From NCBI RefSeq assembly GCF_000211815.1, contig NZ_GL890946.1:27245-91244 (forward strand): a stretch of DNA of 64,000 nt, given 5' to 3'. The notes beneath the pieces were generated by a model that did not search any database, was not told the DNA's origin, and saw only the letters and a list, made by a program, of their open reading frames with translations. Shown piece by piece: positions 44,662 through 54,104 of the stretch (within the stretch, counting starts at the first letter, position 1; each line of letters opens with the position of its first letter). A program made the translations under genes and the position numbers. The DNA comes from Moorena producens 3L. GTDB taxonomy: Bacteria; Cyanobacteriota; Cyanobacteriia; Cyanobacteriales; Coleofasciculaceae.

Positions 44662-46086
44662 ATGACTAATGACAAACAACAAGTAAATGTTATCGGTGGT
44701 GGATTAGCGGGTACAGAAGCCGCTTGGCAAATTGCTCAGGCTGGAGTACCAGTGGTGTTGCACGAAATGCGACCAGTGCGACTATCCCCGGCTCATCATA
44801 CGGTCGAATTGGCAGAACTAGTATGTAGTAATTCCTTTGGTGCTAAGTCAAGCGATCGCGCTGCGGGTTTGTTGCACGAAGAATTGAGACGCCTTGGTTC
44901 AATTATTATTGGCAAAGCTGATCAACATGCTGTTCCAGCTGGGGGTGCCTTAGCTGTAGACCGAGCAGTATTTAGTCGGGAATTGACGGAAACCTTAGCT
45001 AGTCATCCCCTGATCGAGTTGCAGCGGGAGGAAGTTCCGCAAATTACTACCACAGGGGTGGTGGTACTTACAACCGGTCCGTTGACTAGTCCTGCTTTAG
45101 CCGAAGACCTGCAACAGTTCACTGGTTTAGAATACTTTAGTTTTTTTGATGCCGCATCACCGATTGTAGTGGGGGAATCCATCAATCGTGATATTGCCTT
45201 TATGGCATCCCGGTATGACAAAGGAGAAGCTGCTTATCTTAATTGTCCCATGAATCGGGAACAGTATCGTCACTTCTGGGAAGAACTGTGTGCAGCTCAA
45301 AAGGCAGAATTGAAAGACTTTGAGCAAGAAACTGCTAAATTTTTTGAAGGGTGCCTACCGATTGAGGAGATGGCTCGTCGGGGGGAAGATACTATGCGTT
45401 ACGGTCCTCTGAAGCCAGTGGGACTGTTTGATGCCCGTAAGGGAGACTTCCGCGCCCCAGAAAATCAGCACCAGCGTCCTTATGCTGTGGTACAGCTGCG
45501 ACAGGAAGATAAAGCAGGTCAGCTGTGGAATATGGTGGGATTCCAAACCAATTTGCGCTGGGGTGAGCAGAAACGGGTATTTCGACTGATTCCGGGTTTG
45601 GAAGAAGCAGAGTTTGTGCGCATGGGAGTGATGCATCGGAACACGTTTCTCAATGCTCCTGAGTTATTGCAACCAACCCTACAGTTCAAAAAACGGTCTA
45701 CTTTGTTGGCAGCTGGTCAATTGGTAGGAACAGAAAGTTATACAGCAGCAGCTGCGGGAGGGTGGCTGGCTGGTACCAATGCGGCGCGACTGGTATTGGG
45801 ATTGGAACTGGTAACGATGCCACCCACTACGATGATGGGAGCCTTGTTTGACTTTATCAGTTCCGCATCACCTAAGCATTTTCAGCCTATGCCACCAAAT
45901 TTTGGCATTTTACCCGAATTGCCAGTGCGGATTAAGAATAAGCGAGAACGGTATGGAGCATATCGCGATCGCGCTTTGGCAGATCTTGATGGTTGGTTGA
46001 GTAGGCTGCGCGTATCAGCAGCAGAAAAACTCTTATATTCCAACAACATAACTTTGACTTATTCTGACTCGAAGCTCCTGAATTAA
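44662..46086 (+). CDS. trmFO: tRNA (uracil-54-C5)-methyltransferase, folate-dependent
   Basis: 474 residues from ATG 44662. A 50-codon upstream extension of the frame is minisatellite DNA (PTPYSLL repeats) and is excluded. TrmFO makes ribothymidine at position 54 of tRNA using methylenetetrahydrofolate and FAD. Motifs: the FAD-binding VNVIGGGLAGTEAAWQIA at the N-terminus, LVCSNSFGAKSSDRAAGLLH, YFSFFDAASPIV, AYLNCPMNREQY, and the C-terminal GQLVGTESYTAAAAGGWLAG. Length is typical. Confidence 0.95.
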   Translation: MTNDKQQVNVIGGGLAGTEAAWQIAQAGVPVVLHEMRPVRLSPAHHTVELAELVCSNSFGAKSSDRAAGLLHEELRRLGSIIIGKADQHAVPAGGALAVDRAVFSRELTETLASHPLIELQREEVPQITTTGVVVLTTGPLTSPALAEDLQQFTGLEYFSFFDAASPIVVGESINRDIAFMASRYDKGEAAYLNCPMNREQYRHFWEELCAAQKAELKDFEQETAKFFEGCLPIEEMARRGEDTMRYGPLKPVGLFDARKGDFRAPENQHQRPYAVVQLRQEDKAGQLWNMVGFQTNLRWGEQKRVFRLIPGLEEAEFVRMGVMHRNTFLNAPELLQPTLQFKKRSTLLAAGQLVGTESYTAAAAGGWLAGTNAARLVLGLELVTMPPTTMMGALFDFISSASPKHFQPMPPNFGILPELPVRIKNKRERYGAYRDRALADLDGWLSRLRVSAAEKLLYSNNITLTYSDSKLLN

Positions 46087-46242
46087 GATTACTAAATTTT
46101 AGAGCTTTTAAGTGAAGGTGCAAGATATTAGAATGGGTAATGGCTTGGAAGTAATCATAGTTACCCATTTACCATTACCCAATTTTTACAAGACTGATGT
46201 TCCCGGATCTAATATCAGTATCATTCAATTGATATTTACCAA

Positions 46243-46506
46243 TTAAGTGCGGGATAGCTCAGGTGAAATACCTGTTTTATTAGGATCCAACTCTTGTTCC
46301 TGAACTAAACTATCTTTTTTTCTAGAACTCTTCTCCAGATTAGCAATCGGGGCAACAATTGGCCAAAAAATGCTTGCTATCGTCAACACTATCCAAGAAG
46401 AGCGGATTTGATCAGGAGATAAATTAGTGTCTTTCTGGAACGCTTGAAACCAGATCGAGAAAAAGTAGAGAGCGCCAGAAACGTAAAATCCTGCTAGTAC
46501 CGTCAT
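46243..46506 (-). CDS. Small conserved membrane protein
   Basis: 87 residues from ATG 46506 (a TTG four codons upstream is less likely). Two hydrophobic spans (about 1-20 and 40-60; SSWIVLTIASIFWPIVAPIA) are followed by a polar tail. Similar two-span proteins of unknown role occur widely in cyanobacteria. It stands alone, convergent with trmFO. Confidence 0.65.
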   Translation of the reverse strand: MTVLAGFYVSGALYFFSIWFQAFQKDTNLSPDQIRSSWIVLTIASIFWPIVAPIANLEKSSRKKDSLVQEQELDPNKTGISPELSRT

Positions 46507-46618
46507 AACGAAATTCAATCCTAATATTGCTTTAATTACAAGTTTTCAGTCGGTCTGATTGACTGAAAAGGCGAGATGATATCAAGTCCGGTTAATTACT
46601 GGTTTGTTAACTATTCCT

Positions 46619-46675
46619 AGGTGGGCTTGACCCATTAAGAATTAAATTCGCTCAAAGCGCCTTCGGGTCGCACCT
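46619..46675. repeat. Palindromic element, diverged copy of the GGTGCG family
   Basis: AGGTGGGCTTGACCC and GGGTCGCACCT arms surround AT-rich text. It is like the 41-bp elements but with a longer centre. Confidence 0.65.
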
Positions 46676-47143
46676 CTGGATGTTTGGTAATGGTAAATAG
46701 GGAATCGTCAACTACTAATTTCCAATTACGAATTACCAATTACCCGATCAGGGATATAATCATTATTTGACCGGATTTGAAATTATCTGCCTTGGTCGTC
46801 ATCTCCCAAAAAACGATAAAAAACGCTATATATACTGTACTTCACGGCATTGAAACCCGCTGTATACTTGATTTCCCTTACTTAAATAGACTAGAGGGCT
46901 GAGGTTTGCGCTGAGGTTGTTGCTAGGGTTTGTGGTGTTTACTTTGGTGTATGATTCCCCAGCTCAAATACCTTAGATACCTACATAGTACAGACCAGTC
47001 CCCATAATGACAACACTAATCGTTTCCCTTCAGTCTTCACTATCGGCCAGTGGTAGTAGATAATATCCAAGGAGTGTTTGACTTTCGTCAGCATAAATTG
47101 ATTTACAACCGTTGACAGCTGTATTCGGGAATTTTTTCGATGA
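46676..47143. other. Gene-free stretch upstream of the M23 peptidase
   Basis: Contains short AATTACCAAT repeats (about 46721-46745) and an isolated AAAACGCTATATATA motif near 46818, a possible family A remnant. I see no gene or clear promoter. Confidence 0.4.
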
Positions 47144-47167
47144 TTGTTCACAATACTGAGATACTCT

Positions 47168-48457
47168 GTGGTTAAGGAAATTCGGCAGAGGGGAACCTAT
47201 ACCAAAAACCTCAACGCTTTTGGTAGGGTTAGGGATTGGTATGGCTTACACGGAATAGGGAGAGTTTGTCTAGGCTGTGTGCTTTGGCTGCTAATCGTCA
47301 CAATTCCAGCAAGTACTGCGCCCTCAACCAACCCAGAAGCAATCAACCCAGGAGCAGTTAACCCAGGAGCAGTAGATACCCTGGAACAGATACAGAAACA
47401 TATTGAGCAGCAACGGTCTACTATTATTAAGGAAAGCGATCGCATATCCAATGTCGAGCAATCTGCCCAGAAGAAGCTGGGTGTGATTGAGCTTAATCTC
47501 AAGTCTACTGATACGGCTAACCAGGATTACAATGGGCAAATCCAACTCGCTAACCAGCGTCTAGACCAGTTGCAGGAGGATTTAGCAATTGCCGAGAGCA
47601 GCTATTACCAAAAGCGGGCTGCAATCATTGCTCGACTGCGTTTTCTACAGCGCCAGCCCACGGCTGAAGTTGGGTCGAATATCCTGCTCAAGAGTCAAGA
47701 TATCAACGAATTTCTGGCTCAACGCCGCCGATTGAAGTTAGTCTATCAAACAGACCAGCAAATCTTAACTAGTTTAAAAGCTGAAGCCGACAGCATTAAC
47801 CAACGCAAAACCGAGATAGAGGCTCAGAAAAACCGAGTTTCCCTACTTAAACAGCAACTCCTAGCCAAAAAGAAGCAGTTTGAAGCCCAGCTGAAGACAC
47901 AGCAACAACTGATTGAGCGACTTAACTCTAACCGAGAAGCTTTAGAAGCATCCCAAGCGCAGTTAGCAGAAGATTCTAAAAATCTTGTGATCTTGATTCA
48001 ACGAGAGATTGCCCGTCAAAACAAGATTGCGGCAGCTAGGAAGGCAAGGCTTCGCAAAACGGTTATTTTTAATACTGGTCAGCTGCTTTATCCCAGTAAT
48101 GGCTCCATTACCAGCAGTTTTGGTTGGCGACGTCACCCCATTCTAGGCACATCTCGCTTCCATTCTGGGATTGACTTTGGGGCTAGTTATGGCAGTACTA
48201 TTCGAGCAGCAGATAGCGGTACAGTAATTTTTGCCGGTTGGTATGGTGGTTATGGCAATACAGTAATTATTGACCATGGCGACAGTATTGCTACCCTATA
48301 TGGTCATGCCAGTAGAATCTTGGTGAGTAAGGGAGAATCGGTCAAACGAGGAAATGCGATCGCAACCGTTGGGTCTACGGGTTTCTCTACCGGTCCCCAC
48401 CTCCATTTTGAGGTTCGTAAGAACGGTGAACCTGTCGATCCGACCAGTTATCTGTAG
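47168..48457 (+). CDS. Murein hydrolase activator / M23 peptidase with coiled coil
   Basis: About 429 residues from GTG 47168; TTG 47144 is an alternative and no strong ribosome-binding site decides between them. A signal or anchor segment (CLGCVLWLLIVTIPAST) is followed by a direct repeat INPGAVNPGAV, a long coiled coil (about 90-300; rich in Gln and Lys), and a C-terminal M23/LytM domain: GWRRHPILGTSRFHSGIDFG, VIIDHGDSIATLYGHAS and GFSTGPHLHFEVRKNG, with the HxxxD and HxH zinc ligands present. This is the EnvC/NlpD-type layout, controlling peptidoglycan splitting at division; direct endopeptidase activity is possible. Confidence 0.92.
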   Translation: MVKEIRQRGTYTKNLNAFGRVRDWYGLHGIGRVCLGCVLWLLIVTIPASTAPSTNPEAINPGAVNPGAVDTLEQIQKHIEQQRSTIIKESDRISNVEQSAQKKLGVIELNLKSTDTANQDYNGQIQLANQRLDQLQEDLAIAESSYYQKRAAIIARLRFLQRQPTAEVGSNILLKSQDINEFLAQRRRLKLVYQTDQQILTSLKAEADSINQRKTEIEAQKNRVSLLKQQLLAKKKQFEAQLKTQQQLIERLNSNREALEASQAQLAEDSKNLVILIQREIARQNKIAAARKARLRKTVIFNTGQLLYPSNGSITSSFGWRRHPILGTSRFHSGIDFGASYGSTIRAADSGTVIFAGWYGGYGNTVIIDHGDSIATLYGHASRILVSKGESVKRGNAIATVGSTGFSTGPHLHFEVRKNGEPVDPTSYL

Positions 48458-48597
48458 CTGATGGCACTTGCTAGGACAGATTTCAAACAGTTTACACTTT
48501 TCCGTGCTCAAGTGGTGTATAATAAATAATTGCAATAGTGTGCTATTATCAAAGCTAATCAAATAGATTAACGCTTGATATATTCACTCAAGCATAA

Positions 48598-48670
48598 GGG
48601 CGCGTAGCTCAGTGGATAGAGCACCAGATTCCGGTTCTGGGTGTCGGGGGTTCAAATCCCTCCGTGCTCG
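48598..48670 (+). tRNA. tRNA-Arg (anticodon CCG)
   Basis: 73 nt clover-leaf: acceptor GGGCGCG / CGTGCTC (two G-U pairs), D arm GCTC-AGTGGATA-GAGC, anticodon stem CCAGA / TCTGG with loop TTCCGGT (anticodon CCG at 48631-48633), T arm with GGTTCAAATC. CCA is not encoded. It reads CGG arginine codons. Confidence 0.96.
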
Positions 48671-48835
48671 TTTCGATAAGTTGATCTAGCAATCCTACTT
48701 GTATTCTATGAAGGGATAGCTCTGGCGTTAAGCACGACCAGAGGTTAACTGCCGTGAAAGTTGTAGATTTACTTATTATTATTCAGTTAAAAAATAACAA
48801 TTAACAATTAACAATTAACAAAATTCCCCTAACCA

Positions 48836-48913
48836 TAATAGACATCTCCAGAAACTCGGTTTTGACCCAGGCAGTGCAAGGGTTTGAGGTTAATTTTTGG
48901 AGATGTCTAATAA
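48836..48913. mobile_element. 78-bp element with inverted ends TAATAGACATCTCCA
   Basis: Left TAATAGACATCTCCAGAAA and right TTTTTGGAGATGTCTAATA are inverted, with 18 of 19 or so positions matching near the ends. There is no coding capacity. It looks like a minimal non-autonomous derivative of an insertion sequence. Confidence 0.65.
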
Positions 48914-48961
48914 GATTTTGATTAACTGAACTTCCCATCACTGTCTATCCTAGAGCCAATC

Positions 48962-49204
48962 ATGAACCTTCCAGACTTAGTGACGTGGCTAAAAGAAGGA
49001 ACTGATCTGAGTATTTTGACTCAGGAAGTGTTACAGAATCTAGCACCTAAGCTGGAAGAGCGGATATGCGGTGCAAACCAAACCTTAGTGCTAGCCAACA
49101 CCCCTGCCGTAGGATTATATATTCTCCGCTCAGGTGCAACATTTAACCTGTACAAACCTACTTACAAGCAGATAGGACGATGGTATAGCATTAGTTTTAA
49201 CTAA
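48962..49204 (+). pseudogene. Truncated cyclic-nucleotide-binding-like protein, N-terminal fragment
   Basis: 80 residues. The first 60 or so (LVTWLKEGTDLSILTQEVLQ, then NQTLVLANTPAVGLYILRSG) look like the start of a cyanobacterial protein with a cNMP/CRP-like beta-barrel. After RSGATFNLYKPTYK the similarity is lost and a stop follows, so the barrel is incomplete. A transposon-like element lies just upstream. The 182 bases after it hold no recognisable remainder. Confidence 0.45.
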
Positions 49205-49386
49205 TGGTTGTTGCCGACAAAGCAATGCCAAAGACAAAGCGCTAATTTTCTTGATGGAGGCTCTCGGCCTACTCTTAAACCGCACTGTAACTTCACTCAG
49301 TCCATTATTTTACGTCGCTTAACTTACGACCAGCTGCCTTCGCTTTTAGTTCTTCGTTGGGCGGTAGTGTTCGCTTGTTAAACAAG

Positions 49387-50076
49387 TTACTGACTGATTT
49401 CATTGTAAGAGCATGAATAGTGTTTGACAAGGTTTAGGGCAGAAAATTCGTGTTTTTGTTGGACCTCTTGCACAGTCAAGGAACCAATAGGAGAGTCATC
49501 GATAAAAACAGACACTTGTTCCGACAGTTTGTAATCTTGAAATTGCTGATAGGTTGGCGTTGTATATATATCAATAGGTTGGGTATAAACTTCGAGTTGC
49601 TTGTCGATCAGATTGACAATCCAATAAACTGAAATACCTGCACGAGCATAGATGCGTTTCTTCAACGTTCGGTCTCGTTCTAGGGTGGAGTCGGCAATTT
49701 CAACCACTAAAGCTAAGTCTGACGCACCAGGATGGCGGTCAAGATAATCGCGAGTATCGCCTTTAACAATCACGATATCCGGTTCTGGCTCACTATTGTC
49801 TAAAGTAATTGGTTCTTGTGCATCTACGTACCATCCGTTTGGAATAATCGCTTCCAGTGCATTCCGAGTTAGTTTAGTAGACGCACGATGTGGTGGATTT
49901 TTCGGCATTTTAGGAATGAGCCACCCTTCCAGCAGTTCCACTGGGTCATCTTCGCCCAGGATACCCCAGCGAATCATCTGGTGGTATTGTTCAACCTTAA
50001 AGCGCCAGACCGGTTCCGTTGGTACCGCTAAAGGCTGTTCAAAGTTTTTTCCCCTCGATTGAGTAGAGACAGACAC
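49387..50076 (-). CDS. Uma2 family endonuclease (PD-(D/E)XK fold)
   Basis: 229 residues, GTG start. Uma2/DUF820 proteins are a large cyanobacterial family with a restriction-endonuclease fold of uncertain physiological role. Motifs: WRFKVEQYHQMIRWGIL near residue 24, EPDIVIVKGD (catalytic Asp), ALVVEIADSTLERDRTLKKR (E-x-K-like core) and YARAGISVYWIVNL. Nothing suggests damage. A second, more distant Uma2 gene is at 50502, on the other strand, beyond a family B element. Confidence 0.88.
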   Translation of the reverse strand: MSVSTQSRGKNFEQPLAVPTEPVWRFKVEQYHQMIRWGILGEDDPVELLEGWLIPKMPKNPPHRASTKLTRNALEAIIPNGWYVDAQEPITLDNSEPEPDIVIVKGDTRDYLDRHPGASDLALVVEIADSTLERDRTLKKRIYARAGISVYWIVNLIDKQLEVYTQPIDIYTTPTYQQFQDYKLSEQVSVFIDDSPIGSLTVQEVQQKHEFSALNLVKHYSCSYNEISQ

Positions 50077-50255
50077 AAGGTTACGACTTCTTGTTTTTGC
50101 CTTTTATCCTAGCATGGCAAAACCTAAGAGATTGCCCCAAATCTTAATTGGGTGAGGAACTTTCGTTCTGGGTTAATGGCAGTAGGGAGTAGGGATTGCT
50201 AAAATTGAATGTACCTCATAAATATGATCAACGCTATTTTTTTAAATCAGTATAT

Positions 50256-50446
50256 GTAAGCATTCAGCCGTCAGCTATCAGCTATCAGCTAGCAGCTATC
50301 AGCTAGCAGCTAGCAGGCGCTTTAACTGAACGGAGTCGGATGAGTAAAACGAGCAGAGATTTTCAACCAACCGTACCAGCCCGTAAGCTTGTTTACTACC
50401 TCCCGTTGATTAGCTGACGGCTGACGGCTGATAGCTGAATACTTAC
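50256..50446. mobile_element. Family B element with 8-bp target duplication (CAGTATAT)
   Basis: Starts GTAAGCATTCAGCCGTCAGC, ends GCTGATAGCTGAATACTTAC, and is flanked by perfect CAGTATAT repeats (50248-50255 and 50447-50454). The interior is GCTATCA 7-mers and a unique core. It separates the two Uma2 genes. Confidence 0.9.
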
Positions 50447-50501
50447 CAGTATATACTAAAGCCACTGACACCAGATAAATGATCTCGGGGTCCCTATAAA
50501 A

Positions 50502-51074
50502 ATGCCACAACTCAAAACTAAAACTCTACTTACCCTGGAAGAATTTCTGGCAATGCCTTCGACCGATGTAACCTATGAATTAGTTGAGGGGCTTCCAGTA
50601 CCGAAAATGTCTCCTAAACGTTTTCATGCTAGGGTAACTGGTGCTTTATATACACTTTTGGATCAGTGGTGTCAGGAAAAGGGTGAAGTCAATCCAGAGT
50701 GGGCAATAGCCTTGCAACGTCACGGTCAAAACTGGGTACCTGTGCCTGATTTAACCTACATTTCTGTTCAGCGTCTGCCCTCAGAAGTTATAGAAGATGA
50801 GGCTTGTCCAGTACCTCCAGAGTTAGCCATTGAAATTATCTCACCGGGACAAACTTTTGGCCAATTAGCCGAGAAAGCAACGGATTATTTAGAAGCGGGA
50901 GTATTACGAGTTTGGGTTGTTGATCCTCAGGCGAGAAGTATCACAATTTTTTATCCAGATGCGCCACCACGGACTTATACCAAAGCTGCGCTGATCACTG
51001 ATTCGCTTTTTGAAGGATTGGAACTTACTCCGGAGCAAGTGTTTGGGAAAGCGAGGTTACCTAAGAAGGGTTAA
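50502..51074 (+). CDS. Uma2 family endonuclease (PD-(D/E)XK fold)
   Basis: 190 residues. Starts MPQLKTKTLLTLEEFLAM; core motifs VPDLTYISVQRLP, ELAIEIISPGQTFGQLAEKA and YLEAGVLRVWVVDP fit the family. Shorter at the N-terminus than the gene at 49387, and only distantly similar to it. The divergent arrangement suggests separate acquisition rather than tandem duplication. Confidence 0.9.
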   Translation: MPQLKTKTLLTLEEFLAMPSTDVTYELVEGLPVPKMSPKRFHARVTGALYTLLDQWCQEKGEVNPEWAIALQRHGQNWVPVPDLTYISVQRLPSEVIEDEACPVPPELAIEIISPGQTFGQLAEKATDYLEAGVLRVWVVDPQARSITIFYPDAPPRTYTKAALITDSLFEGLELTPEQVFGKARLPKKG

Positions 51075-51254
51075 TTAGTCAAAATCAATAAAAGTTATGT
51101 TGTTGAAATAACCACAGTTATAATAATAGTTTAAGCAAAAAAATAACTAAAAATTATTAGTTATGTTCTCTGTTCCCTGTTTCCTATTTCCTCTTAAACA
51201 CTTATGGAGCAATTGTTAATTGCCAATTAGGAATTGACAATTAACCACCTAAAA

Positions 51255-53570
51255 TCAAACTACCCGATAGAGAAAACTTAGAGTTGCCCAAGTATTGACA
51301 TCCAAGGCGTAGGAATCAGCACCTATACTGAGGGAAGAATCTAGGGAATTTGCACTAGCATTGTGTATGTCTTGCAGCACCGCCTGGGCTACGTCCAAGG
51401 GGTTAAACAAATCATCAATTGGTGCTCCGATTCCGCGACGAGATGGCACAGCGTCGAGAGCTGTAGCGGCCTGAGTGAAGGGGGAGCGACTGCAAATCAG
51501 TTGCATTTCCACCAGTCCACTAGGACCTGAGACAATCCCACCAACAGAAGCTACAGCTGATGGCAGGGTTAGAGTTTCCCCAGGAGCAATTACGGCATTT
51601 GTGATAAATGCAGAGTTTTCTGAAGTCTGTGATGTTTCCAAAAATGGCAGTTCATATAGTGCGATCGCATTGCCATTGGTATTAAAGCCTAATAGCAAGA
51701 AATAGATCGGTTGGTCACCGTAGTTTTCGATCTGATAATGGAGACGACTCCCAATCGGCAAGATCGGAACACCTGCTCCTGCCACAGTTTCCGTCAACTC
51801 ACCCTGAGATTTAGCTTCCCCCTCACCTACGAAACCTACCCGTGAGGAGGAAGCCGTCCGTAATGTTTCGAGTTGCATCACTACCTTTTGCTCTGGTTCA
51901 ACCATGTCCAGGGATACCCGAATACCTAGACCGGAAGACCCATCATTTGCGGTTAGACGCAGCAATTTTGCGGCCAGCAAGGTGTTCAGTTTACCAGCCA
52001 ATCCCATAGCTGCTGACTTCACGGCTACCCCAGCTTCTCCAACTCCATTGGGTATGGGTTCACCGTCTAGATAGAAGATTCCATAACCCCCTCCTCCACC
52101 ATTTGTGGAAGAGAGTGCTTTCCCAAACAAATAATCAGCCGGTTGTTCCCCTGCTTGCACTACCGATGCAGCAGAGATACCAGAAAAGGCACTGGTAGCA
52201 TCTACTCGCTCAATTCGTTCTAGGTTCCCATCCAGAGCTACCGTTAGACCAATATTACGGGGTAACACCCGGACAGCTTCTTGCACCAGCTGCCCAACTT
52301 GTAGCTGATTGTTATTATCAGTAGTACCACCAATAAATTTTGCCTTAGCAGTCAGACCATCTTGAGACGTTATTTGTAGTTGGGAGACTCCCGATTTAGC
52401 ACCGACTAATTCCAATACAGACAATACAGAGTTGTTGCTATAGTAATCCACAACTGTTGCTGGTAATCCTGCTAACCACAACTGTGCAGTTTGACCATTA
52501 TCTTCCACGGCAGTGACCACACCATCCGCTCCCATGCTAGGGTCAGCAGGGAGATAATAGGTAGGTATTGGCTCAAGACTACTTTGACCTCCTAGCTTTG
52601 GCTGTTGCTGTGTACCTGTCAGTTGATTAACCATCACACCAGCGTGAGTCAGGCTCACCTGACTTGTCGTTGTTGGTATTGCCTGCCACAGATACTGAGT
52701 AAGACCATAGCTAAATAAGCCAGCACTGAAACTATTCCATTTAGCCTCCATTGCTATTTGATTTGGTTCAGCAGCCGTGAGCACCATACCTGCCATCGGA
52801 TTCATCGATCCAGGAACAACCGAGACGGATTGCCGGTTTACAATCCCTTTCCCAGAATCCTGTATCCGCCGCCGCAGTTCCTCTTGAAAAGCCAGTTCGT
52901 CCCGACTAGCCTCTCGGGCTGGTCGGTTAGTACTAGAGCGTACCTTAATATTTCCTTGGAGGAGGCTATCAGCTACGGTGTAGCTAGTATCAAGTACTGT
53001 AGTGACTTGGTCAGTGAAGAGCGATCGCAATAGCAAAACTAGCGTTTCTTCCAGTAAATCGTTGGCTACCTTAGGATTTTTTTTGGTAAGGCTCCCATCT
53101 ACTGGAACCAAGCTATTTTGAAGTGCAACAGACCTATCGGTTTGATATCCTGGAGATAGCTTAACCTGGCTACCGAAGCCACTGAAGTGGAAGACTACCA
53201 CATCACCCGCTTTCGCTTGCTCAGTCAGATGTTCAATAAAAGCCGTTTCAATATTTTTGCGAGTCGCTTGGTCATCTTTAAGTATAAGTATATCCTTCGG
53301 GTTGAAGCCAAACCGATGAATCAATAGTTCTTGTTGTAGTTCTACATCAGTAACACAGCCATCCAATAGTGTGCTACGAGGATACTTGTTGATACCCACT
53401 AGTAGGGCTAACTTTCGCCCAAGGGGTTGTGCTAATACTTGGAAGTAACGGTCTATTCCAGGAACAGCTAAACCACTATTCCCTAGGAGGGATAGTAATG
53501 TTTCACTTACTCCTAATGTTGCCAATCCCAAACTAGCTTTTTGCAGAAAAGTCCGGCGATTAAGTCCCAT
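51255..53570 (-). CDS. Caspase-family (orthocaspase-like) protein lacking the His-Cys dyad
   Basis: 771 residues. The N-terminus NRRTFLQKAS with a following hydrophobic stretch resembles a Tat signal. Residues about 50-210 are a p20-like caspase fold (KLALLVGINKYPRSTLLDGC; DVVVFHFSGFGSQV; TTVLDTSYTV). The catalytic His of SGHG is Phe132 and the catalytic Cys is Ser196, so peptidase activity is very unlikely. The 500-residue remainder contains DUF4384-like text (LHYQIENYGDQPIYFLLLGF, GNAIALYELPF). Probably a pseudo-enzyme with a binding or regulatory role at the cell envelope; cyanobacterial caspase homologues with similar replacements are known. Confidence 0.88.
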   Translation of the reverse strand: MGLNRRTFLQKASLGLATLGVSETLLSLLGNSGLAVPGIDRYFQVLAQPLGRKLALLVGINKYPRSTLLDGCVTDVELQQELLIHRFGFNPKDILILKDDQATRKNIETAFIEHLTEQAKAGDVVVFHFSGFGSQVKLSPGYQTDRSVALQNSLVPVDGSLTKKNPKVANDLLEETLVLLLRSLFTDQVTTVLDTSYTVADSLLQGNIKVRSSTNRPAREASRDELAFQEELRRRIQDSGKGIVNRQSVSVVPGSMNPMAGMVLTAAEPNQIAMEAKWNSFSAGLFSYGLTQYLWQAIPTTTSQVSLTHAGVMVNQLTGTQQQPKLGGQSSLEPIPTYYLPADPSMGADGVVTAVEDNGQTAQLWLAGLPATVVDYYSNNSVLSVLELVGAKSGVSQLQITSQDGLTAKAKFIGGTTDNNNQLQVGQLVQEAVRVLPRNIGLTVALDGNLERIERVDATSAFSGISAASVVQAGEQPADYLFGKALSSTNGGGGGYGIFYLDGEPIPNGVGEAGVAVKSAAMGLAGKLNTLLAAKLLRLTANDGSSGLGIRVSLDMVEPEQKVVMQLETLRTASSSRVGFVGEGEAKSQGELTETVAGAGVPILPIGSRLHYQIENYGDQPIYFLLLGFNTNGNAIALYELPFLETSQTSENSAFITNAVIAPGETLTLPSAVASVGGIVSGPSGLVEMQLICSRSPFTQAATALDAVPSRRGIGAPIDDLFNPLDVAQAVLQDIHNASANSLDSSLSIGADSYALDVNTWATLSFLYRVV

Positions 53571-53699
53571 ATCCGCGCTTCAGCTTTCAGATTTCAGCTA
53601 TCAGCCTACCAGGATTGGGGCTCCCACGGCCACAAGCTGTGGGATTTCCAGTTCAGCTAGTTCACTAGTTCACTAGTTAAAGCTTGAACGCGACGCGCG

Positions 53700-54104
53700 T
53701 GCCTATTGGCCAAGGTTAGACGGTTGAAGGTTGAAGGTTATTTGGTTTAAGGTTACAGGTTACAGGTTATTTGGTTTAAGGTTACAGGTTACAGGTTATT
53801 TGGTTACAGGTTTGGAATATAACCGCCTAACCAAATAACCAAATAACCGCGTCACCGGCAACCTTCAACGGTCTAACCTCCAACCTTCAACCTTCAACGG
53901 TCTAACCTTCAACCTTCAACGGTCTAACCTCCAACCTTCAACGGTCTAACCTTCAACGGTCTAACCTTCAACCTCCAACCTTCAACTTTCAAGCTTCAAC
54001 GGTCTAACCTTCAACGGTCTAACCTTCAACCTTCAACCTTCAACCTTCAACCTTCAACCAAATAACCTCCAACCTTCAACCTTCAACGGTCTAACCTTCA
54101 ACCT
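53700..54104. repeat. Long palindromic array of TTCAACC / GGTTGAA 7-mers
   Basis: It begins GGTTAGACGGTTGAAGG and, after GGTTACA units and a unique centre (about 53814-53860), continues in inverted form as CCTTCAACGGTCTAACC units to 54104. The whole 0.4-kb unit is a large imperfect inverted repeat. It abuts the sat stop codon. Confidence 0.92.
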
